A DNA stretch of 64,000 nt from Botryococcus braunii (taxonomy: Eukaryota; Chlorophyta; Trebouxiophyceae), in the NCBI GenBank assembly GCA_002005505.1, contig KV908682.1:38672-102671 (forward strand), given 5' to 3'. This document shows positions 10,705 to 21,789 of the stretch, piece by piece. A model generated the notes under the pieces. It had not been told where the DNA came from. It did no database searches and was given only the letters and a program-made list of their open reading frames with translations. A program made the position numbers and the translations under genes. How positions within the stretch are numbered: the first letter of the stretch is position 1; each line of letters starts with the position of its first letter.

Positions 10705-11398
10705 TGTTGAGTTCTGAACATTATTATTGAATGCCTTGTGCTTTAAGTGATCTTCATGTGTGCACTATTAGGATATGGGTCCATTGAGAACATAAGGTAC
10801 CTTGAGACACGGCAGATTCTGGACGTTTTCGAACATAAGGTACAATCCTATCTAGATCACACGTTTGTCGGATGAACTCTTAAGGCTGCCCCACCGGAGT
10901 GAATACCAACTGGTTGTGAAAGATGCTGGGCATCACCAGATGCTAGTCTTGTCCGACAGTTGTGTGTGGCACTCAGCAGACAGTCGTACGGACTGTAGCT
11001 GGAGTAACTTCGTCTATTGACGACCTGTCTGCTTTGTACAGGTACGGTGCGGCAGTGTGTGTTGTATCATTGTTGCTATTGTGAGAGTGAACAAGCTTAG
11101 TGTACCCTGTAGTCACTCAAACAGATAAGGGACAGTGACTTCAGGGAGTATAGGCATGTACTTGAACGTAGCCGTCTAGAGCCTTATCTAGTGATTGCTT
11201 GATCGGTGCTTGTGTACAAGATAATGATGTAACGGAACTGGTTGTGAAAGATGCTGGGCATCACCAGATGCTAGTCTTGTCCGACAGTTGTGTGTGGCAC
11301 TCAGCAGACAGTCGTACGGACTGTAGCTGGAGTAACTTCGTCTATTGACGACCTGTCTGCTTTGTACAGGGAAAGCCGATTGCCCATAACCTTTCACA
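10705..11398 (+). repeat. TE-C 3' LTR (694 bp)
   Basis: Same sequence as 4387-5080 by eye, including both internal modules (about 10908 and 11238) and both ATAAGGTAC sites (10792, 10835). TSD TCTTG follows at 11399. Confidence 0.96.
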
Positions 11399-11403
11399 TC
11401 TTG

Positions 11404-14400
11404 GTCTATCTTGCTGCTGTGCCCATGTCTCTCTCTCTCTCTGTCTGCTCCCTACTAGACATGAGCGCTGGGGCGCAGGCCCAGCAGCACACTCCCATGC
11501 ATGGCCCACACTTGCGTGGCTGGCACCACATTGTCCTTGGGCATCACTGATAGAGTTCTCACCGCTAACATTTCTCTCAGGCACTGAGCAGGTCCCACCC
11601 ATACAGCTCAACTCACTTGGACCATCTGCAGTCTGATCAGAGACTGCCCCCCTCTCATCTCTTACAAGTGAAGCAGGTCTCTCGGTGTCCTGCCCCAATT
11701 CCTGCACTTCCCCTGGTCCCTGTGACTCTGTGTCACCTTCAGTCATCCCCTCTCGCTCACAGCTCTCTCCCTTATCCTGTGCCAGCAGGATGTCTCGAGC
11801 CGCAGTTCGTTGCTCATAGCGTTGAGCCCGCGACAGTCCGTCCGGAGGCGGGATGGTAGTAGCCGGATGCGTGTTACGCAGTGATTGCTGTACTCGCTCT
11901 AATATCTGATGGTGTTGTCCTTTGTCCGCACTTCCTCGCGCCAGTCGTTGAATAGCGTCCAGAGCCCCGGACTGATCCAGGTCCGGCTGCTGCTCTCCCG
12001 TGCTTGCTTCGGGAGACACACTGAGAATGCCCTCCTCTTGAGAAGGCTTCCCCTGACTATCAGGCTCAGTTGCAGCCTGGTCAGGGGGTACCGGGAAGGA
12101 GCTGTCAGGTCTACTGCTGGAGCATGGGCTGCTGACAGTCTGATTCTGCATACTGCGCTGTGACAATGGCACCACTGGGTTGCTGCTGTGCAATGGCTCT
12201 GCTAAGTCTTCAGGGTACGAGAACTGCTGAGGCTGGTCAGGGAGAACAGCCATTCCCACCCGAGTAGCTCCTCGAATGTGTTCCACAAATTGAACATCTC
12301 TGCTCTCTCTCCAGATCCCCCCTCCCATATAGATACGATATGCCTTTGATACTGGAGAGTAACCAGTGAACATCCCAGCCACAGCCTTTGGTGCAAAGGC
12401 TCCCCTCTGCTGGTCAGGAACGTGCACAAATGCAAGGCATCCCCATGTGCGCAGCAAGGATACATCTGGCTTATATCCCATGAACATTTCGCAGGGAGAT
12501 AGGGGCCTGCCTGTGCTGGGTCCCATGTTTAGGAGGGTGCAGGCTGTCTCCAGGGCTTCCTTCCACATAAGAGGGCTTGCTGCAGCAAAATTGAGGAGGG
12601 TCCTGGTGCGCTCCTTGAGGGTTCTGTTGGCTCTCTCAGCAACTCCATTCTGCTGAGGGGTATATGGGGCAGATGTCTCCAGCTTAGTGCCCTGGGATGC
12701 ACAAAATTCTTTGAACTTGGCATTTAAGAACTCTGTCCCTCTGTCACTGCGGATGCACTTCACTGTAGTTTCCTTCTCAGTTTGCCAATACAGAATTAGG
12801 TCTCTGACAACAGCTCCAATTACATCTTTTGACTTCACTGGCAGCACTGCCTTCCACCCAGATGCCTCATCAGTTACAGTTACCCAAAAGCGTTCCCCAG
12901 TAATGGCTGCTGGTGATATGGGACCCACAGTGTCAATGTGGATTCTGTCAAGGGGTTTCTCAGCAGGTCTAGAGCTTTCTCCAAATGGGGGACGTGCATG
13001 CTTCCCCTCAATGCATGCTTCACAGTACTTAGGACACTTTTCACAGGGGGACATCAAGGTGTCTAGGCCAGTAACCAGTTGCTCACTGCTCAGGCGTTTC
13101 ATCCAGGGGTCTCCTGGGTGTCCCAATCTGCTGTGCCACAGGAAACGTTTGGCACAGTCGTGGCTTAGACCTTTGGAGCATTTCTTCTTCAAGGCAGCTG
13201 TCACTGAATAATGAACCTTCACTGGTGCTACTGGGAGACAGTTGTGGATATAATAGAGACCATTCTCTGGTTTCACAGGCATCTGCCAACCACTCGGTCC
13301 TGAGACAGCAGTGAAGGCTCCCAGTCTATCTGTACTGAACCAGATTCCATCACGCAGAGCAGCAGATACTGAGAGAATATTGGTGGTGGCTGAGGGAACA
13401 CACTGGACATGATGCAGCCACACTGGAATATGCTGAGAGGACATGAGACATACTGACCCAGTAGCAACAATACCCCCAGTGGCATCAGAGGTAGCAAGCA
13501 GCAGTGGAATAGGATGGTCATGTACTGTAGGGGCATGCAGCAGGGAAAGGTTGTTCACGAGATGTACAGACGCTCCACTGTCCACAAGCCACGACTGTTT
13601 GGACAGTTGGTGTTTACTGCCATCCAGCACATTATAAGATACCACATATGGCATACCTTCTGAGGGAGGAGAAGGTGGGCCTGGAGGAGGGTGCAGTAGT
13701 GGGAACGCTCCAGTGCCTGGGAATGCATGCTGTACGCTTGGAGGTGGCTGGGGTGCACTAGGAAACGGTCCTTGGGGCCACATGGCAGCAAGTTGCTGTA
13801 CAGCTGCCACCACATTGCGTTGTGTCTCTGCATCCCTTTTACGTTTGCGGCAGTCTCTCCAAAAATGGCCTTTCCTGTGGCAGTAGTTGCACGTGCCTCT
13901 CACTTCTCCCCTTGATTCTGAGTCTGCTGGCTGTTTGGAGGGATTGGCCCCGCTAGTGGACAGGGCTGGAGCAGTCTCTCGTAGATCAGGCATTGCCTTC
14001 ATCACCATGGCAGGCTGTTCTCCATCATCATTGTAGCCAGAGGCCTCTGCAGTGGTGGAAATGAGAGCTGCCAGATCATCCAGGGGGTAAGCTACTGCAG
14101 TGGGCAACAGCCCGGGAGGATTAGCTGCTGCTGGCAGTCCCTGCACGATCTGGGTGGCCACATGACCATCCAAGAGGTCATGTCCATTGCGTTTCAGGCA
14201 GCTTTTGAGATTTATCATTCTAGACACATACTGAGAGATCGTTTCTCCACGTCTCATCCCTTTTGACATTTCCTTCAGCCAGTCTGCATTCGCTTGAGTG
14301 TTGTAACCACCAACAAATTTCTTGCAAATAAACAGATATGCATCATATGCTGACGGCTTACTTGACACTTCTCCTAACCATTCCTCTGGAACTGACTCAT

Positions 14401-14704
14401 ACAGCAGAAGCATTGCAGCCGCATTATGGATAGTTCCAGGCATGGCTGACTGAATGGCAGGAAAGGAACCCTTGGCACTATTGGCAGCAGTGAAAGCATT
14501 GTCCCATACCACAAAATTTGTGCCATGACGGTCCAGTTTAATATGCACTTTGACTTGAGTGGCTATGACCTTGGGAAGTACATCTCCCTCGCCCTTTGAT
14601 GTGCTGGGTGTACACGGCTGTCGTGTGGGAGACGATGTAGATGCTTCCTCTGTTGTGGGCTCCTCCTCAGATGGCTCTCTTGATTTAGATCTCTTTCTCG
14701 CCAT
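11404..14704 (-). CDS. TE-B Copia Gag, protease and integrase (5' part of the gag-pol frame)
   Basis: Starts with the ATG at 14702-14704 (MARKRSKSRE). Gag ends with zinc knuckle CNYCHRKGHFWRDC (about residues 272-285). The protease is WLVDSGASVHLV (about 373). GAG-pre-integrase HSRLGHPG (about 521) is followed by integrase IHIDTVGPI (about 583), RSDRGTEFL (about 649) and PYTPQQNGVAERANRTLKER. A hydrophilic linker follows, with a CT-rich tract at about 11427-11445 that encodes RQRERE. The native frame stops at the TE-C insertion. The remaining codons to 11342 come from the TE-C LTR. The catalytic motifs look intact. It lies 11 nt downstream of the stop of the upstream ORF (14716-15240). Confidence 0.94.
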
Positions 14705-14715
14705 GCTGATGTTAC

Positions 14716-15240
14716 TCAGTCTGCGTTAGGTTCTGACCGCTGCGAGTCCCCGTCCTCGTCTCCGTTGTCTGTGTCCGTGCACCACTCCTCTGGGCTGAAT
14801 CCTTTTCTGCTGCCCAGAAAGGAAAGTAGGAAGTCCTCGTCAAGAGTGGCGAGAGCACACTCCACTGCTGTGTAGGCTGCCCTTTCTTCCCAATACTCGG
14901 GTTTGCTGGGTCCTCCGAGCTGTTGTAGGTGTCGTTCAAATAATGCTCGCGTGACGAAGCCTGGGTCCGCGTTGATGAATGAACACTCCCACGCAGTTAC
15001 TTTGTAGGCTGGGTAAACAGAGAATCGTCGTCTGAACCACAGAGGCTGTTCGACTTTGCCCAGTCCGTACGCGCGGCTAACAAAATCCTTCACTAGAAAT
15101 GCTCGTTCTTCTGGTGTCCTCGGTCCCGTATCTCCTCCAGCTCTCCTCAGGCTATCATATGTAGGTGGTGAAGGAGTTGGGGGAATAAAAGGTCTTTTAC
15201 TGCCGGTCAACATCCTCCCGCTCTGCTTCGTTCGTCCCAT
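14716..15240 (-). CDS. TE-B extra upstream ORF (174 aa), function unknown
   Basis: ATG at 15238-15240, just inside the 5' LTR and PBS. The stop is at 14716-14718 and the gag ATG follows after 11 nt. The product is basic at the N-terminus (MGRTKQSGRMLTGSKRPF), proline-rich around residues 20-27, then has a compact-looking middle rich in aromatic residues. The C-terminus is acidic (TDTDNGDEDGD). I see no signal peptide, membrane segment, zinc knuckle or catalytic motif and do not recognise a family. TE-C has no equivalent between PBS and gag. It could be a captured host exon, an extra Gag-like or regulatory ORF, or chance. The length, clean ATG and position argue against chance. Confidence 0.6.
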   Translation of the reverse strand: MGRTKQSGRMLTGSKRPFIPPTPSPPTYDSLRRAGGDTGPRTPEERAFLVKDFVSRAYGLGKVEQPLWFRRRFSVYPAYKVTAWECSFINADPGFVTRALFERHLQQLGGPSKPEYWEERAAYTAVECALATLDEDFLLSFLGSRKGFSPEEWCTDTDNGDEDGDSQRSEPNAD

Positions 15241-15282
15241 CGTAGGCTCGGAACATACTTTCAGTTGCCCAGCTCAAGAGTT

Positions 15283-15297
15283 GGTGGGCCCATAACC
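15283..15297 (-). other. TE-B primer-binding site
   Basis: Plus-strand GGTGGGCCCATAACC abuts the 5' LTR. It equals the anticodon arm of plant-type initiator tRNA-Met as I recall it, so the minus-strand RNA would pair with that arm. This is the same priming logic as TE-C. Confidence 0.75.
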
Positions 15298-16027
15298 TGA
15301 ACAATTCTGGGCGTAATGTTCCCTGTATGTCCCGGCACGAAGGGTGTTAAGCTCGGTCGGGTCTCTTGCTGTGTGTCGGAGAGCAAGCAGAGCCCGACTA
15401 TGTGTTGGCACTTGTGGCAACTGATCAGAGATAAGCACCCGGAGTGCTCTTTCAGTCCCAAACAAGTCATTACATTGCTTCTTGCTCTCTCTCAACGCCA
15501 AGGAATTCAAACTACCTCTTCTAAGCATTGACAGATAGTTCGCATTACCATTGTTCGATGAGCCAAGCATTAGCAACATTCTAATACTCTTATCTAGACC
15601 TCTTCCTAATCAATTTGTCCATGCAAGTTACACTAAGATGCAGCACTTCACCGGTATGTCCCGGCACGAAGGGTGTTAAGCTCGGTCGGGTCTCTTGCTG
15701 TGTGTCGGAGAGCAAGCAGAGCCCGACTATGTGTTGGCACTTGTGGCAACTGATCAGAGATAAGCACCCGGAGTGCTCTTTCAGTCCCAAACAAGTGCCT
15801 TGCCCTTCATGCCTGCTGCCTATATCCTTTCTCGCAAGGACGCGTCAAATTGCATTACTCTCTCTCTCCAAAATGGAATCGGTCCAGAGCAATTATGGCA
15901 GAACTCTAGAGTTCTGCCATCCATTACTCTACCTCTAAGATTGTTCACATTGATTGCTATAGGGAAGCCTAGCCACTATTACTCTTCTGAGGGAAAGTCA
16001 CTAATCTGTTCCTTCACTATTATAACA
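15298..16027 (-). repeat. TE-B 5' LTR (730 bp)
   Basis: Direct repeat of 1687-2416. The internal module copies are at about 15323-15467 and 15653-15797. The right edge abuts TSD GAGAC at 16028-16032. Confidence 0.95.
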
Positions 16028-16032
16028 GAGAC

Positions 16033-16180
16033 CAATGGCATGTTTGGAAAGCTGAGGCTTGAGTTGAGCATCATATTGAACCATGAATGCCCAACCGATC
16101 AGAAAATCAATAGCCAAGTTGTCTATGATGAGGAAGGTAGCAATGTAGTACGCATCTTGCATGCATATCACAAGGTCTTC
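16033..16180 (-). pseudogene. TE-A protease fragment between two insertions
   Basis: About 49 codons of TE-A between TE-B and TE-D: EDLVICMQDAYYIATFLI, then IDNLAIDFLIGWAF. They align with the IVENLATDYLIGWPF region of TE-D's protease. It joins in frame to 27163 onward on the right and to 1681 downward on the left once TE-D, TE-B and one copy of each TSD are removed. Confidence 0.9.
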
Positions 16181-16338
16181 TGTAGTGAGCATTTGACCTT
16201 ACGTTCGAAAATTCAAATTCGAACTCGTTAGGGTGTTTAATAAGGCTTCTTGTATGGATTACGTTACGTAACGAATCCGTGCCTGATCCAGATTGGGTGG
16301 ACTACTTGAGGCACCCACCATCTTTGTCTAGCCAGAAT
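16181..16338 (+). repeat. TE-D left terminal direct repeat (A1, 158 bp)
   Basis: Matches 26101-26258 with one difference (16334 A, 26254 G). Similarity ends abruptly after that, apart from a short CAGGC(A)TTGAGAG stretch. It contains the palindrome CGTTACGTAACG. Confidence 0.9.
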
Positions 16339-17748
16339 TCCAGGCTTGAGAGTTTTTGTTCAACTTAAACATGGTGATTTACCTTTATGACTCCTTGTAG
16401 AAGCTCAGGCGTAAGAAGCCTAGGCGTAAGAAGCCTTATTGTTTACATGAGCACGCTAGAAAGGAGATCTTAACTAGACAGGCCAGGTGCTAGGGGCAGT
16501 GCAGCCGACTTCAAGCAGCAAGCCGCCGACCAACACCCAGCGTCGTCACCTCAGTAGGAAGGTAATAGCCGACAGTGAGCTTAGGAAGCCCTGTCTCTCC
16601 CGAATGTAGCTTCGAGGTGTAGCTTTTTAGGGGACGCCCATAAGGCCCACTTCTCCTTAGGATTAAGCTCATTCCGGCGTGTAGTAGGTTGTTATAACCA
16701 CACACATTTGTAAAATGAACAGTTATCTCGCCTAATTCTCGTGGTCTTCCCTGTATGCTGTCTCAAGATCGTAAAGGACTGTGTCGCGCATAGCATCCGA
16801 ACGCTGCCGTTTGAGATAATTAGCACGGGAAACTTTGCTCATTCGCTAGGGAGCCTTCGTTTTGTACTCACCAGTAGATAAAGTGATGTTCTCTGTTTGG
16901 TTTGCAAGTATGTGCAGAGGAACACTCGCATAAGGCTTACCTAGGATCGACCGAGTTGCACGGAACCCAACCTTGTTCGCACTTAACGGAGTCAGTACCA
17001 CACGTTCAAGTCTCATAGTGCATTTCAAAATTGTTTTGATCACTTCGACCCCAGAAGCAGAGCTAGGCGTGCACGGACCGAGGTCGACACCGAGTTTTAT
17101 GTCGCTTGTCCGAGTTGTGAACACGTATTGCATGTGGGTGATATTGGCTTAAAAAAAAGAGGATTTTTGAAACAATTTGCATGTTGGGTTGGCACTAGAA
17201 GAATGATTCCACCATAATCGATCGCCATAGATAAGGTCGACGTGTGTGAAGTGATAAGTGCCGTTGTCGTCGAAAAGCCACACCCCTGCGTTCTGTTCAT
17301 GCTTGAGACAGTAAAAGAAAATAATTCGAACAGAGAAGCTTGACTAAATCTCGTGTGTTTGATTCCGTCAGGATTCCGTGCACCCCGAGCCTGTGATCTG
17401 ATCGAAACTTTGAAATGCATGCGCACTGAGTCGTTTGAGCTGTGGTCACTCTAAAAAACAACAAGGAAGGCAATTAAAGAAAGGTTAAAACTGTAAGAAT
17501 CGGTCACTGGTAGCCTGATCGGTGTTTAATTCCTTTGGTACATGTCTTGTATGCTTTGAAAATAAATCCAATGGTTCCTATGAGAAAATATTTGTAAATT
17601 ATCACGACTATCTGACTGTGTGAAGGATTGTTTTGGGGGGACAACCGGGAAGGCTCTGGTTCCCGTTGGGTTTTCCACTAGCGTCTGAGTGAGCTAATCC
17701 TGTTGCATTCAAATTCCATTAAGTAGCTTAGTAAGGGCTATTGCGCAC
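16339..17748 (+). other. TE-D long untranslated leader
   Basis: About 1.4 kb with no supported gene before the gag ATG. It has a short tandem repeat of GGCGTAAGAAGCCT around 16407-16438 and a G-rich run near 17635. TE-A has a similarly long stretch upstream of its gag, so the long leader may be a family trait. Confidence 0.6.
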
Positions 17749-20700
17749 ATGGATCCTTTAAATGATTCTGAAACTAGCCATCAGGGTACCACTCCTCCCA
17801 GGAGACCTAGAGCTCCTTTACCAACCACACCTACTCTGCCTCCCCGGGCGGAGCTTTTGCCTATTGTGAATAATGATGAGGCTTACCACGCATTTAAATC
17901 AGTACTTGGTCTTGTTGAATTAAACTGTGGGGTGCGAGAAGCAAATCGTTTTTCAGAAGCACTTAGCAATGTTGATCTTCCAGAAGGTTCATTGGGTATT
18001 GATAAAATAGCTCATGCGTTTGAACGTGTCTTGAGGAAGTGTCTTCGAGCTAGGAATGAGGAAGTGAGTGAAACAATAACTACAGCAACTGAGTCAGCAT
18101 TGAGGGCAGCGCTACAACACCAGCAAAATACAGCACAATCAGCGCAGCCAAGGACAGCAACTCCAGGCGACATTCACAACTTAAGACGAGTCGTTTCGGA
18201 CAGACTGCCTCCACTTATCAGAGGCATTTCAGCCATGAATTGGAGCAGACATGTCAGAGACGTACTAGCACGCGATGGAGCAAATCTTACAGAGGACGTT
18301 AAGCTGGATTTGGTCAAAAAGGCTGCGTATCTACATAAGGAGGTAGCCACCCTCCTCGATGCACACTTAGCAGGTAAGACCCTCGTAACTGTCACTGATT
18401 TCTTGCACGAAGTTCAACAACATTTTAAACCAGATCCAATAGGGTACATCGAGTGTATTCGAGCCAAAGCACAAAAAGATAATCAAACTGCCTCATCCTA
18501 TGTCAAGGAGTTGGAGGATATTGGTTTGTCTTTTTGGATTGGATACCCTACTTCTGAAGAGCAATTTGATGTGATTATTAACACCTTCTCGAAGCATCAC
18601 TACACGTATATTCGGCAGCAATTTGATGTGGCAAGGAGTACAGTGAGGAGGACGGCTGGAGCCAATTCAATCACATTTAGGGGTCTGATCACTTGGGCTA
18701 ACTCATCTGATTCTGCTTTCACCACTAACAAAATGCAGAAGAATTATGATAGAGGTGCAGGCAAAGCAGCTGGAGCACAAGGCCAGAATCAGCCCGGACA
18801 TGATAACCAAGGTAAGGGCCGGCGTGGCAGAAAGAACAAGGACAAGGGACAGGCCAATTTGGGCCAGGCAGCCAACGAGCAAGGCTTTGAAGAATATAAA
18901 TCATTCGTGTGTCAGCTGGACATTGACTGCAGCTCAGAAGATATCGAGATGGATTGTGCACTCTCCGAATTGGCAAACCAACATAAGGTACAATCACCCT
19001 CGGTACAAGTTCGCACTCCCTCTCGAGCAGATCAAAATGTTGTGGGATTCAGAGAGGTAATTCCTGTGTCTCGTGCTAATGCTCCTTACACTCCCATACC
19101 TAAACTCAGGGCAAGGAGTCGTGTGCATGCAACACTTGACGACGCAATGCAAGAACCTCAGGTTCCCCTGGTGCACTCAACTGCAGTCCATGTTCCCATT
19201 GATCAGGATGGCTTTATTGTTGTGAATAATAGTAAGAGGAAGCGTTTAGCTGTTCCTCCCTTGCCTGTAAGCAATGCCAAGTCACCTTCTTCAAAAGCTC
19301 TACCACCATCTTCAGCTCATGTATTTCCAGTGACACCAGTTGCGTGTGTAAATCCTCAATCACCCCTTCGGACACCGTTAGGTACAACACCGCTGCACAG
19401 AATAGCCCCTCAGGTAGGCTCGTCAATTCGTCCTAGACGAGAGGCGTGTAAGCCTTCAGCCCCAGCTGTAGCATCATCGCAAGTGAGGGTTGCGCATTCA
19501 CGGGCATTTTCTCCATCAGTCAGCGCACCAATGGCCTACCGTCCTCCCGGGTATTCACAAGAAGCACCTCCAAACCAGTCTGCAATTGCTGCAGCAGGGC
19601 AGTCATTACACCATGTACAGCCCATCTCAAATTTCAACTCTACGCCAGCTAATGCAGCGGCATTGCATGAGCCTGCAAGACAGCCTCCTCGTGCACCCAG
19701 AGATCCCAGGCCTAGGCCGCAGCTAGCAGCTTCCATAGCGCAGCAGCAGCCAGCCGTCACAGTTGAGCCACCTGTTGCATCAACCCCATTCGTCGCCGCG
19801 AGACGAGCTGTCAGCACTTCAGCTGCAGCACCGGATGCACCAATGCAGGCGAGCCCTTTATTATCTACACCATTAGGGAGAGCAGATGTGAATCCTCCCA
19901 TTGATTATTCAAACCCTAGGTATTTGAATGTTGACCCAACAGTGCCTCCTTTGCCTTATGAGCCTAGCAAACCCAAGGACAATAGACAACCACACTGGCC
20001 CCGTGAATTGCCTGATCCTATGGAATATGCTGGTTGGCACTGTGGACCACATCTCACACCTTCACTTGTGCGTGGTGAAAATAATCCTCCACGAGTTTCG
20101 AAGCCGTTTGTCCCTGTTTTAGAACATCCACCAAACATTGAGAATGAGGTCAACATGGCACGGTTTAACTCCACCTTGGACACCAAACTCGAACCCATAT
20201 GGAAAATAGAGAAGGGTGTTTTTAAGGCTGCCTCTGAGTCACCATTGCCAACTCATAGAATGCTTACCACTATGGATGTCGTGAATAACAAGCCCTATGT
20301 GAGAATGGTATCTCCTCAAGTACAATTGGCTGGAGACAATCTAGTAATTACTACTCTCACTCAAGGCCCTGGACAAATGCGCCCTGAATTATCTGCTTAC
20401 ACGGTGGACATTTCTGATTTACTTAACAGAAGGCCCCAGGAGCCTGTCTCCAGTACCGTGGGCGCAGGTGATGTTTCTACTCCATTGGAGAGCATGTTCC
20501 GTGAGGCACGCACGGCACAGCGGAATCGTGCGAATCGATATTACGATCTCTCATTTCAAGCACGCGCTGAAGATGCCGAGCTCTATTCTTTTCAGAAGTT
20601 CAAAAAGGGGGAGTGCAATTCTCTTTTATTACCTATACCTCCTCCTATGGAACCTCACCATCAGGTAAACATACCCCCTCCAATGCCACCTGCAGACTCA

Positions 20701-21789
20701 TCGGATATTTCTATTAATATGATGCAAGCACTGGGCCCCATGTCTGGGACCCCTTCTCCTGAAGAAGTTCAAGCCAATGCTGCTGGTAATCGTAGGCCTT
20801 ATAATGCTGAACCCTACAGACGTGATGACAGAAATCCTCACCCTGTAGCGCCTGCTCCCTACTTTAATTCACCTGAACACCGATTGGGACAGTGCATGTT
20901 AACCATCTCGTTGGCCGGTCTTGCGCAATTGAATCGAAACCCGGACTATGCACCTTTTATAGATTCTTTGGAAAAACTAGTGCGTCCGATGAATAAGGAT
21001 CTTCAACCTGTTGTATCTCAGCTTGCTCAGTGCATCAATAATATGGCTCTTGAACAGAACCTGCCTTTGCGTTGCGTAGTGCCCGATCAGGACCAGGCAC
21101 AGGGGGGTGGGGCACCAGCTTTTGTTTCTAACTTTGATGCAGGCCCTTCGGCCACTATTCTAGTTGGAGATGTACATGAGATCCCCATCTGCACTTTGCT
21201 CACTCCAGCCATGCAGCTAGCGGAGCCCCTGCCTCTGGAACAACAGATTCCGTACTTACAAGCAGCACTAATGCGGGCGGAAATCTTCAACATGCCTACG
21301 GCATCTATGCCGTCGTTCGAGTTCAGCCACATGGATAAGACTGGCAAGCCTCTTTCTCAAAAACTCATTGCTCACTTTGACACTGGTTGCAATGTCAATT
21401 TGATGAGTATGAGGGCGTTCAAGAGAGATAGACATGCATTCAAACCAAGTCAAATTAAAAAGATCAAACCATTTCGTGTAAACCTTGCAGATGGTAAAAC
21501 GCAAACCATGACTTGTGAAGCACTGCAAGATGTTCCTTTTTGCATTGATCTTGCTTGGTATAGTGCATCTTTGTTCATTGTTGAAAATTTAGCAACCGAC
21601 TATTTGATAGGTTGGCCCTTCATGCTCAGATATGATGTGCAGTTGAAACCACAACAAGCTGCTTTTGCAATTGGCATCCCCAGGTCAAATGTCTTTAATC
21701 CTGATCAGTTGCACCCCAAAAGGCTTTATCAAGTTAGGGATTTGGAGTTCACTACGAAACAAGTAGCTCTAGGTGTAGTCTCCGACTAA
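17749..21789 (+). CDS. TE-D Gag-protease polyprotein (1,346 aa)
   Basis: ATG at 17749 and an open frame to TAA at 21787. The gag helical region is at about residues 10-310, with the FKPDPIGYIECIRAKAQK stretch conserved in TE-A. A basic stretch (GRRGRKNKDKG, about 360) replaces a zinc knuckle; I see no CCHC. A proline/alanine/glutamine-rich region of about 500 residues follows. The aspartic protease has HFDTGCNVNLM (D at about 1211) and ATDYLIGWPFMLRYD. It is much longer than the usual 400-500 aa Gypsy Gag because of the low-complexity middle. Pol follows in the same frame after the TAA, so pol was expressed by stop readthrough or the stop is a later mutation. In TE-A the corresponding junction is a TAG with pol shifted by -1. 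Confidence 0.88.
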   Translation: MDPLNDSETSHQGTTPPRRPRAPLPTTPTLPPRAELLPIVNNDEAYHAFKSVLGLVELNCGVREANRFSEALSNVDLPEGSLGIDKIAHAFERVLRKCLRARNEEVSETITTATESALRAALQHQQNTAQSAQPRTATPGDIHNLRRVVSDRLPPLIRGISAMNWSRHVRDVLARDGANLTEDVKLDLVKKAAYLHKEVATLLDAHLAGKTLVTVTDFLHEVQQHFKPDPIGYIECIRAKAQKDNQTASSYVKELEDIGLSFWIGYPTSEEQFDVIINTFSKHHYTYIRQQFDVARSTVRRTAGANSITFRGLITWANSSDSAFTTNKMQKNYDRGAGKAAGAQGQNQPGHDNQGKGRRGRKNKDKGQANLGQAANEQGFEEYKSFVCQLDIDCSSEDIEMDCALSELANQHKVQSPSVQVRTPSRADQNVVGFREVIPVSRANAPYTPIPKLRARSRVHATLDDAMQEPQVPLVHSTAVHVPIDQDGFIVVNNSKRKRLAVPPLPVSNAKSPSSKALPPSSAHVFPVTPVACVNPQSPLRTPLGTTPLHRIAPQVGSSIRPRREACKPSAPAVASSQVRVAHSRAFSPSVSAPMAYRPPGYSQEAPPNQSAIAAAGQSLHHVQPISNFNSTPANAAALHEPARQPPRAPRDPRPRPQLAASIAQQQPAVTVEPPVASTPFVAARRAVSTSAAAPDAPMQASPLLSTPLGRADVNPPIDYSNPRYLNVDPTVPPLPYEPSKPKDNRQPHWPRELPDPMEYAGWHCGPHLTPSLVRGENNPPRVSKPFVPVLEHPPNIENEVNMARFNSTLDTKLEPIWKIEKGVFKAASESPLPTHRMLTTMDVVNNKPYVRMVSPQVQLAGDNLVITTLTQGPGQMRPELSAYTVDISDLLNRRPQEPVSSTVGAGDVSTPLESMFREARTAQRNRANRYYDLSFQARAEDAELYSFQKFKKGECNSLLLPIPPPMEPHHQVNIPPPMPPADSSDISINMMQALGPMSGTPSPEEVQANAAGNRRPYNAEPYRRDDRNPHPVAPAPYFNSPEHRLGQCMLTISLAGLAQLNRNPDYAPFIDSLEKLVRPMNKDLQPVVSQLAQCINNMALEQNLPLRCVVPDQDQAQGGGAPAFVSNFDAGPSATILVGDVHEIPICTLLTPAMQLAEPLPLEQQIPYLQAALMRAEIFNMPTASMPSFEFSHMDKTGKPLSQKLIAHFDTGCNVNLMSMRAFKRDRHAFKPSQIKKIKPFRVNLADGKTQTMTCEALQDVPFCIDLAWYSASLFIVENLATDYLIGWPFMLRYDVQLKPQQAAFAIGIPRSNVFNPDQLHPKRLYQVRDLEFTTKQVALGVVSD

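Larger units (their letters stand above)
4387..11398 (+). mobile_element. TE-C: intact Ty1/Copia LTR retrotransposon inside TE-B
   Basis: 694-bp LTRs at 4387-5080 and 10705-11398, starting TGTTGAG and ending TTTCACA, with TSD TCTTG at 4382-4386 and 11399-11403. The LTRs look identical by eye. The PBS, one 1,737-codon Gag-Pol frame and the PPT are all present. It sits in the IN-RT linker of TE-B in the opposite orientation. It is the best candidate here for a recently active autonomous element. Confidence 0.96.
1687..16027 (-). mobile_element. TE-B: Ty1/Copia LTR retrotransposon, split by TE-C
   Basis: Bounded by two 730-bp direct repeats beginning TGAACAATTC and ending TTATAACA on the plus strand. 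It is flanked by TSD GAGAC (1682-1686 and 16028-16032). Removing the element and one TSD rejoins TE-A's protease frame (AIG/LPRNQ, matching AIGIPRSN in TE-D). The native length without TE-C is about 7.3 kb. Order on the minus strand: LTR, PBS, extra ORF, gag-PR-IN, [TE-C], RT-RNase H, PPT, LTR. I saw one difference between the LTRs (near 2041 versus 15652), so it is fairly young. It has been inactivated by TE-C. Confidence 0.95.
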
